From Mesorhizobium sp. WSM3862 (lineage in GTDB: Bacteria; Pseudomonadota; Alphaproteobacteria; Rhizobiales; Rhizobiaceae): 64,000 nucleotides of DNA. Position numbers and translations under genes: made by a program. Positions 61,815 to 64,000 of the stretch are shown one piece after another. Every line of letters begins with the position of its first letter. The first letter of the stretch is position 1. The notes beneath the pieces were generated by a model. That model searched no databases, was not told the origin of the DNA, and worked only from the letters and a program-made list of their open reading frames with translations. The DNA lies in assembly GCF_002294985.1 (NCBI RefSeq), contig NZ_NSGE01000014.1, positions 1 through 64,000 on the forward strand. The letters are read 5' to 3'.

Positions 61815-61889
61815 GTTTTGGCATGCGGGCAGCCGGTCCAAAGGCGGGCTTCTATACTGTTGCGATTGGCGAAGGCCTGCGCAACAGCC

Positions 61890-62048
61890 GATCTCCCCTT
61901 TTGAGGGGGAGATGCCCGGCAGGGCAGAGGGGGTCGCCGCGCGTAAGGCGCCGGCGACGCCTCCCGTGCAACGAAGGCGCTGGCGCTCCAACGCGCGGCG
62001 ACCCCCTCTGTCGCCTTCGGCGACATCTCCCCCTCAAGGAGGGAGATC
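61890..62048. repeat. Palindromic repeat element, family B, copy 1
   Basis: Outer arms GATCTCCC (61890-61897) and GGGAGATC (62041-62048) and inner arms AGGGGGTCGCCGCGCG (61928-61943) and its complement (61992-62007) build a long stem. The right half (GTCGCCTTCGGCGAC and CATCTCCCCCT) recurs inverted in the element at 62824-62987. It lies between groEL and the convergent LysE gene. Confidence 0.85.
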
Positions 62049-62138
62049 AGCAGCGCCAGCGCTCGGCCATCCCTGCGTCAACCCGATCCGCGTCGCGGAC
62101 GGGCGATAGTCGAGGCGATGGGCTATATCACGGTTCGC

Positions 62139-62750
62139 TTACCGATCCGCCAGCGCCAGCTTGGCCCCCAGCATGACGAAGGCGCCGGCGAAGGTGCGGC
62201 GCATCCAGGTCAGCACCATCGGCCGCGACACGACATGGCTGCGCACCGAAGCCGCGAACACGCCGTAGACGACGAAGACAAGGAAGGTCATCAGCATGAA
62301 GACGCCGGACAGCTCCAGCATCTTGGCGAAAGCGTGCGGCTCGGTGGTGCTGACGAATTGCGGCAGGAAGGCGAAGAAGAAGATCGACAGTTTTGGGTTC
62401 AAGATGTTGATCAGGATGCCGGAGGTGATCACCTTTCGGGCAGAGCGTGGCGCGACGTTCTTATCGAGAGCAAGACCGCCCTTCTCCTTCAGCGTGTTCC
62501 AGGCCATGTAGAGCAGATAGGCGACGCCGAGATATTTCAGCGTCTCGAAGGCGACGGCGCTTGTGTGCAGCACCGCGGCAAGGCCGGTGATGGCCGCCGC
62601 CATGTGCGGGATGATGCCCAGCGTGCAGCCGAAAGCGGCGATGATCGCGGCGCGAGCGCCGCGCGAGAGGCCGGCGCTCAGCGTGTAGAGAACGCCGGTG
62701 CCGGGCGAAGCGACGATAATCAGCGACGTCAACAGGAATTCGATGCTCAC
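62139..62750 (-). CDS. LysE family translocator
   Basis: 203 residues from the GTG at 62750, preferred to the GTG at 62762 because GGAGGA stands 5-10 nt before it. Six hydrophobic helices are seen, with ASPGTGVLYTLSAGLSRG near the N-terminus and INILNPKLSIFFFAFLPQF in the middle, the LysE/RhtB landmarks. It exports an amino acid or related amine. It is a second LysE-type exporter, not closely similar to the one at 22946. It is a single gene between two family B repeats. Confidence 0.9.
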   Translation of the reverse strand: MSIEFLLTSLIIVASPGTGVLYTLSAGLSRGARAAIIAAFGCTLGIIPHMAAAITGLAAVLHTSAVAFETLKYLGVAYLLYMAWNTLKEKGGLALDKNVAPRSARKVITSGILINILNPKLSIFFFAFLPQFVSTTEPHAFAKMLELSGVFMLMTFLVFVVYGVFAASVRSHVVSRPMVLTWMRRTFAGAFVMLGAKLALADR

Positions 62751-62823
62751 AGTTTCCTCCACGGCCCTGCCCGGCGCGGAAGGTATCGGGAGGTCCGAGT
62801 GTGGGCAAGCGGGGGAGAGAGTA

Positions 62824-62987
62824 ATCTCCCCCTTATGGTCACCTTGCGGTGAGATGTCGCCGAAGGCGACAGAGGGGGCTCGCCTCGTGTAGAGCGCGGC
62901 CTTTTCCCGACGCGATCACGTTGGCGATTTATGTGAGACGACCCCCTCTGACCGCTTCGCGGCCATCTCCCCCTCGAGGGGGGAGAT
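62824..62987. repeat. Palindromic repeat element, family B, copy 2
   Basis: Arms ATCTCCC (62824-62830) and GGGAGAT (62981-62987) bound the copy, with GATGTCGCCGAAGGCGACAG inside the left half and GACCCCCTCTGACCGC in the right half. The last 72 bases encode the C-terminus and stop of the cysteine-cluster protein gene. Confidence 0.85.
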
Positions 62988-63335
62988 AACGCTCTCCACC
63001 GCCAGCCCATGGGCGGCCCTTGCCATCAGGCAGTCGTCGCCGCCGGGCATGCAGGCGCGGCAGACATGCGGGCGGGCTTCGTAAATCGCGCAGGCCGTCT
63101 GCTTGCCCACCTCGCCGCGAAGCGCGGCGCAGCGGCCGTCCTCGCAGCGCATGCCTGACAGGTCGGTCGCGACCAGCTCGTCGGGGATGCGGTCGAGCTC
63201 GGCATCCTCTTCGGTCGAAAAGCGCGGCCAGTCCGCCGAATAGGCGCAGCAGGCGCCGCAGCTCTGACAGTCGAAGGCGGCTGATGCGTCAAGCAGGGTC
63301 GGGCAGGGTCGGTCGTGCGGCAAGGCTATCCTCAT
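62916..63335 (-). CDS. YkgJ-type cysteine cluster protein with repeat-derived C-terminus
   Basis: 139 residues from the ATG at 63335; a GTG at 63356 would add seven. The zinc/iron-sulphur-binding cysteine cluster is clear: FDCQSCGACCAYS, MRCEDGRCAALRG, ACAIYEARPHVCRACMPGGDDC. Such proteins may bind a metal cluster, but no reaction is known for this group. The final 23 residues (after AVESV, starting ISPLEGEMAAKRSEG) are encoded by the family B repeat, so the original C-terminus was probably replaced when the repeat arrived. Confidence 0.85.
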   Translation of the reverse strand: MRIALPHDRPCPTLLDASAAFDCQSCGACCAYSADWPRFSTEEDAELDRIPDELVATDLSGMRCEDGRCAALRGEVGKQTACAIYEARPHVCRACMPGGDDCLMARAAHGLAVESVISPLEGEMAAKRSEGVVSHKSPT

Positions 63336-63479
63336 GCTGGCAAGTGCCTTTAGCACGGAGCCGGGAAATGCGTCGCATCCGGCCGAGCAAAAAATTTTGT
63401 TTTGCCGGGAACCCTTTTGCCGGCTGGCGGTTTTGTCCCTGTTGTCGGCAGTTCACGAGTATCGAGAAAAGCTGATAAC

Positions 63480-63519
63480 AAAAGACGCCTCCCGCGCCCT
63501 GAAAAAGCGCGAGAGGCGT
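63480..63519 (-). terminator. Rho-independent terminator of the SRPBCC-YciI gene
   Basis: On the minus strand ACGCCTCTCGCGC pairs with GCGCGGGAGGCGT (one G-U) around TTTTTCAGG, followed by CTTTT. It starts 12 nt after the stop at 63532. Confidence 0.82.
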
Positions 63520-63531
63520 TTTCCATTCGCC

Positions 63532-64000
63532 TTACATGATCGTGCTCATCATCGGCAGGATTTCATAGCGGAAGCCGCGGCCGGAACGCGCCACCGGGTC
63601 GCCTTCGGTAACCGCCCTGGCGTCGGCTTCCGTGCCGACCTGCAGGATCAGAAGCCCCCACGGTCCGGCTGGATCGGCGACTGGGCCGGCAATCATCATT
63701 CTGCCTTCACGAAGCAGACCGCGCAGATAGTCGGCATGCGCATTCATCAGCGCGCGCTCCTCCTCAGTCAGGGTGAAGGCGAAATCCGGACGCGGCGGGA
63801 TCAGCCGGCAATGGAAGACCGAAGCCGACCTGGCATCGGTCTCCTTGGCAAGGAATTCGTCCAACCAGCCCAGCACGCGCTCCCAACCGGAACCGTGATC
63901 GCGGCAGGAGTCCCGTCGCGATCCGAAGCCGTCATGGCGCAGCGTCAGCCGGGTGCCGTTCTCGACGGCTTCGAGCGTATAGGTGACGGTGGTGAGGTTA
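63532..64000 (-). CDS. SRPBCC (Aha1/CalC-like) - YciI-like fusion protein, C-terminal part (runs off right edge)
   Basis: The frame is open from the right edge to the stop at 63532 (155 residues visible; the start is outside). A GTG at 63876 could suggest a separate small gene, but the frame continues upstream with the closing part of an SRPBCC/AHSA1 domain (NLTTVTYTLEAVENGTRLTL, HDGFGS, HGSGWERVLGWLDEFLA). A YciI-like ferredoxin-fold domain follows (RPDFAFTLTEEERALMNAHA, MMIAGPVADPAGPWGLLILQ, VARSGRGFRYEILPMM). SRPBCC proteins bind hydrophobic ligands; YciI proteins are thought to be small enzymes or ligand binders. The fusion suggests a joint small-molecule role. Confidence 0.8.
   Translation of the reverse strand, partial: NLTTVTYTLEAVENGTRLTLRHDGFGSRRDSCRDHGSGWERVLGWLDEFLAKETDARSASVFHCRLIPPRPDFAFTLTEEERALMNAHADYLRGLLREGRMMIAGPVADPAGPWGLLILQVGTEADARAVTEGDPVARSGRGFRYEILPMMSTIM

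Noticed and set aside
63532..63876. YciI-like domain as a separate 114-residue gene starting at a GTG
   Set aside because: The same frame stays open upstream to the edge and encodes the end of an SRPBCC domain, so a fusion is more likely.

Overview
This is a GC-rich stretch of chromosome from an alphaproteobacterium of the order Rhizobiales, most like Mesorhizobium or a close relative. The pointers are the protein sequences (groESL with CIRCE, ileS, ribF, rsmD, tadA and a class IIA HAD hydrolase), the many short palindromic intergenic repeats, and the dense ATGA-overlapping operons. That placement is inference from recognition; no search was run. I see no transposase, integrase, tRNA, rRNA or CRISPR array.

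Layout. 1-1439: N-terminal part of a VCBS/RTX-repeat adhesin on the minus strand, running off the left edge, with a palindrome-rich promoter region. 1902-8385 (minus): patatin-like lipase, a pair of M16 peptidase-like proteins, rsmD and an RluB-type pseudouridine synthase. tadA diverges from these. 9128-18791: lipoprotein, ileS, a MipA/OmpV-like porin, a phospholipase C/acid phosphatase-like protein, hdeD-like, ribF and a HAD hydrolase. 19064-22272: two TadE/G-like pilus-associated proteins, the second with a von Willebrand A domain. 22373-26040: assorted single genes (NTF2-like, LysE exporter, dienelactone hydrolase, DUF2189-like, CAP domain). 26366-29865: marR-emrA-emrB multidrug efflux operon, with a strongly self-complementary spacer between emrA and emrB.

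The most interesting block is 30130-35937, six tightly coupled plus-strand genes. They encode a CDP-alcohol phosphatidyltransferase, an alpha/beta-hydrolase-methyltransferase fusion, a PAP2-protein-phosphatase fusion, a small membrane protein, an acyltransferase and a CdsA-like cytidylyltransferase. The set looks like an expanded version of the uncharacterised E. coli ynbABCD genes and could form a complete route to an undescribed phospholipid: acylation, CDP activation, head-group transfer, dephosphorylation, methylation and deacylation.

36154-42952 is an RND efflux operon with an embedded flavin monooxygenase. It ends at a clear terminator. 43065-49018 holds a winged-helix/TPR regulator and a 1398-residue autotransporter with nine HYR repeats. 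The autotransporter gene is bracketed by two near-identical 28-bp direct repeats. 49414-55829: an AraC/GyrI-type regulator, a MarR-GNAT fusion, and a TetR-controlled operon (MFS transporter, sugar-lactone oxidase, D-threonine-aldolase-like enzyme). 56036-59522: a LysR/SDR divergent pair, then an ATP-grasp/methyltransferase divergent pair. 59619-61814: groESL with heat-shock promoter, CIRCE and terminator. 62139-64000: LysE exporter, cysteine-cluster protein, and an SRPBCC-YciI fusion running off the right edge.

At least three families of palindromic repeats are scattered through the window. Two copies have become protein-coding, one in the N-terminus of an M16 protein and one in the C-terminus of the cysteine-cluster protein. 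A conserved hairpin also sits exactly 10 nt beyond the stop codons of two unrelated minus-strand genes.
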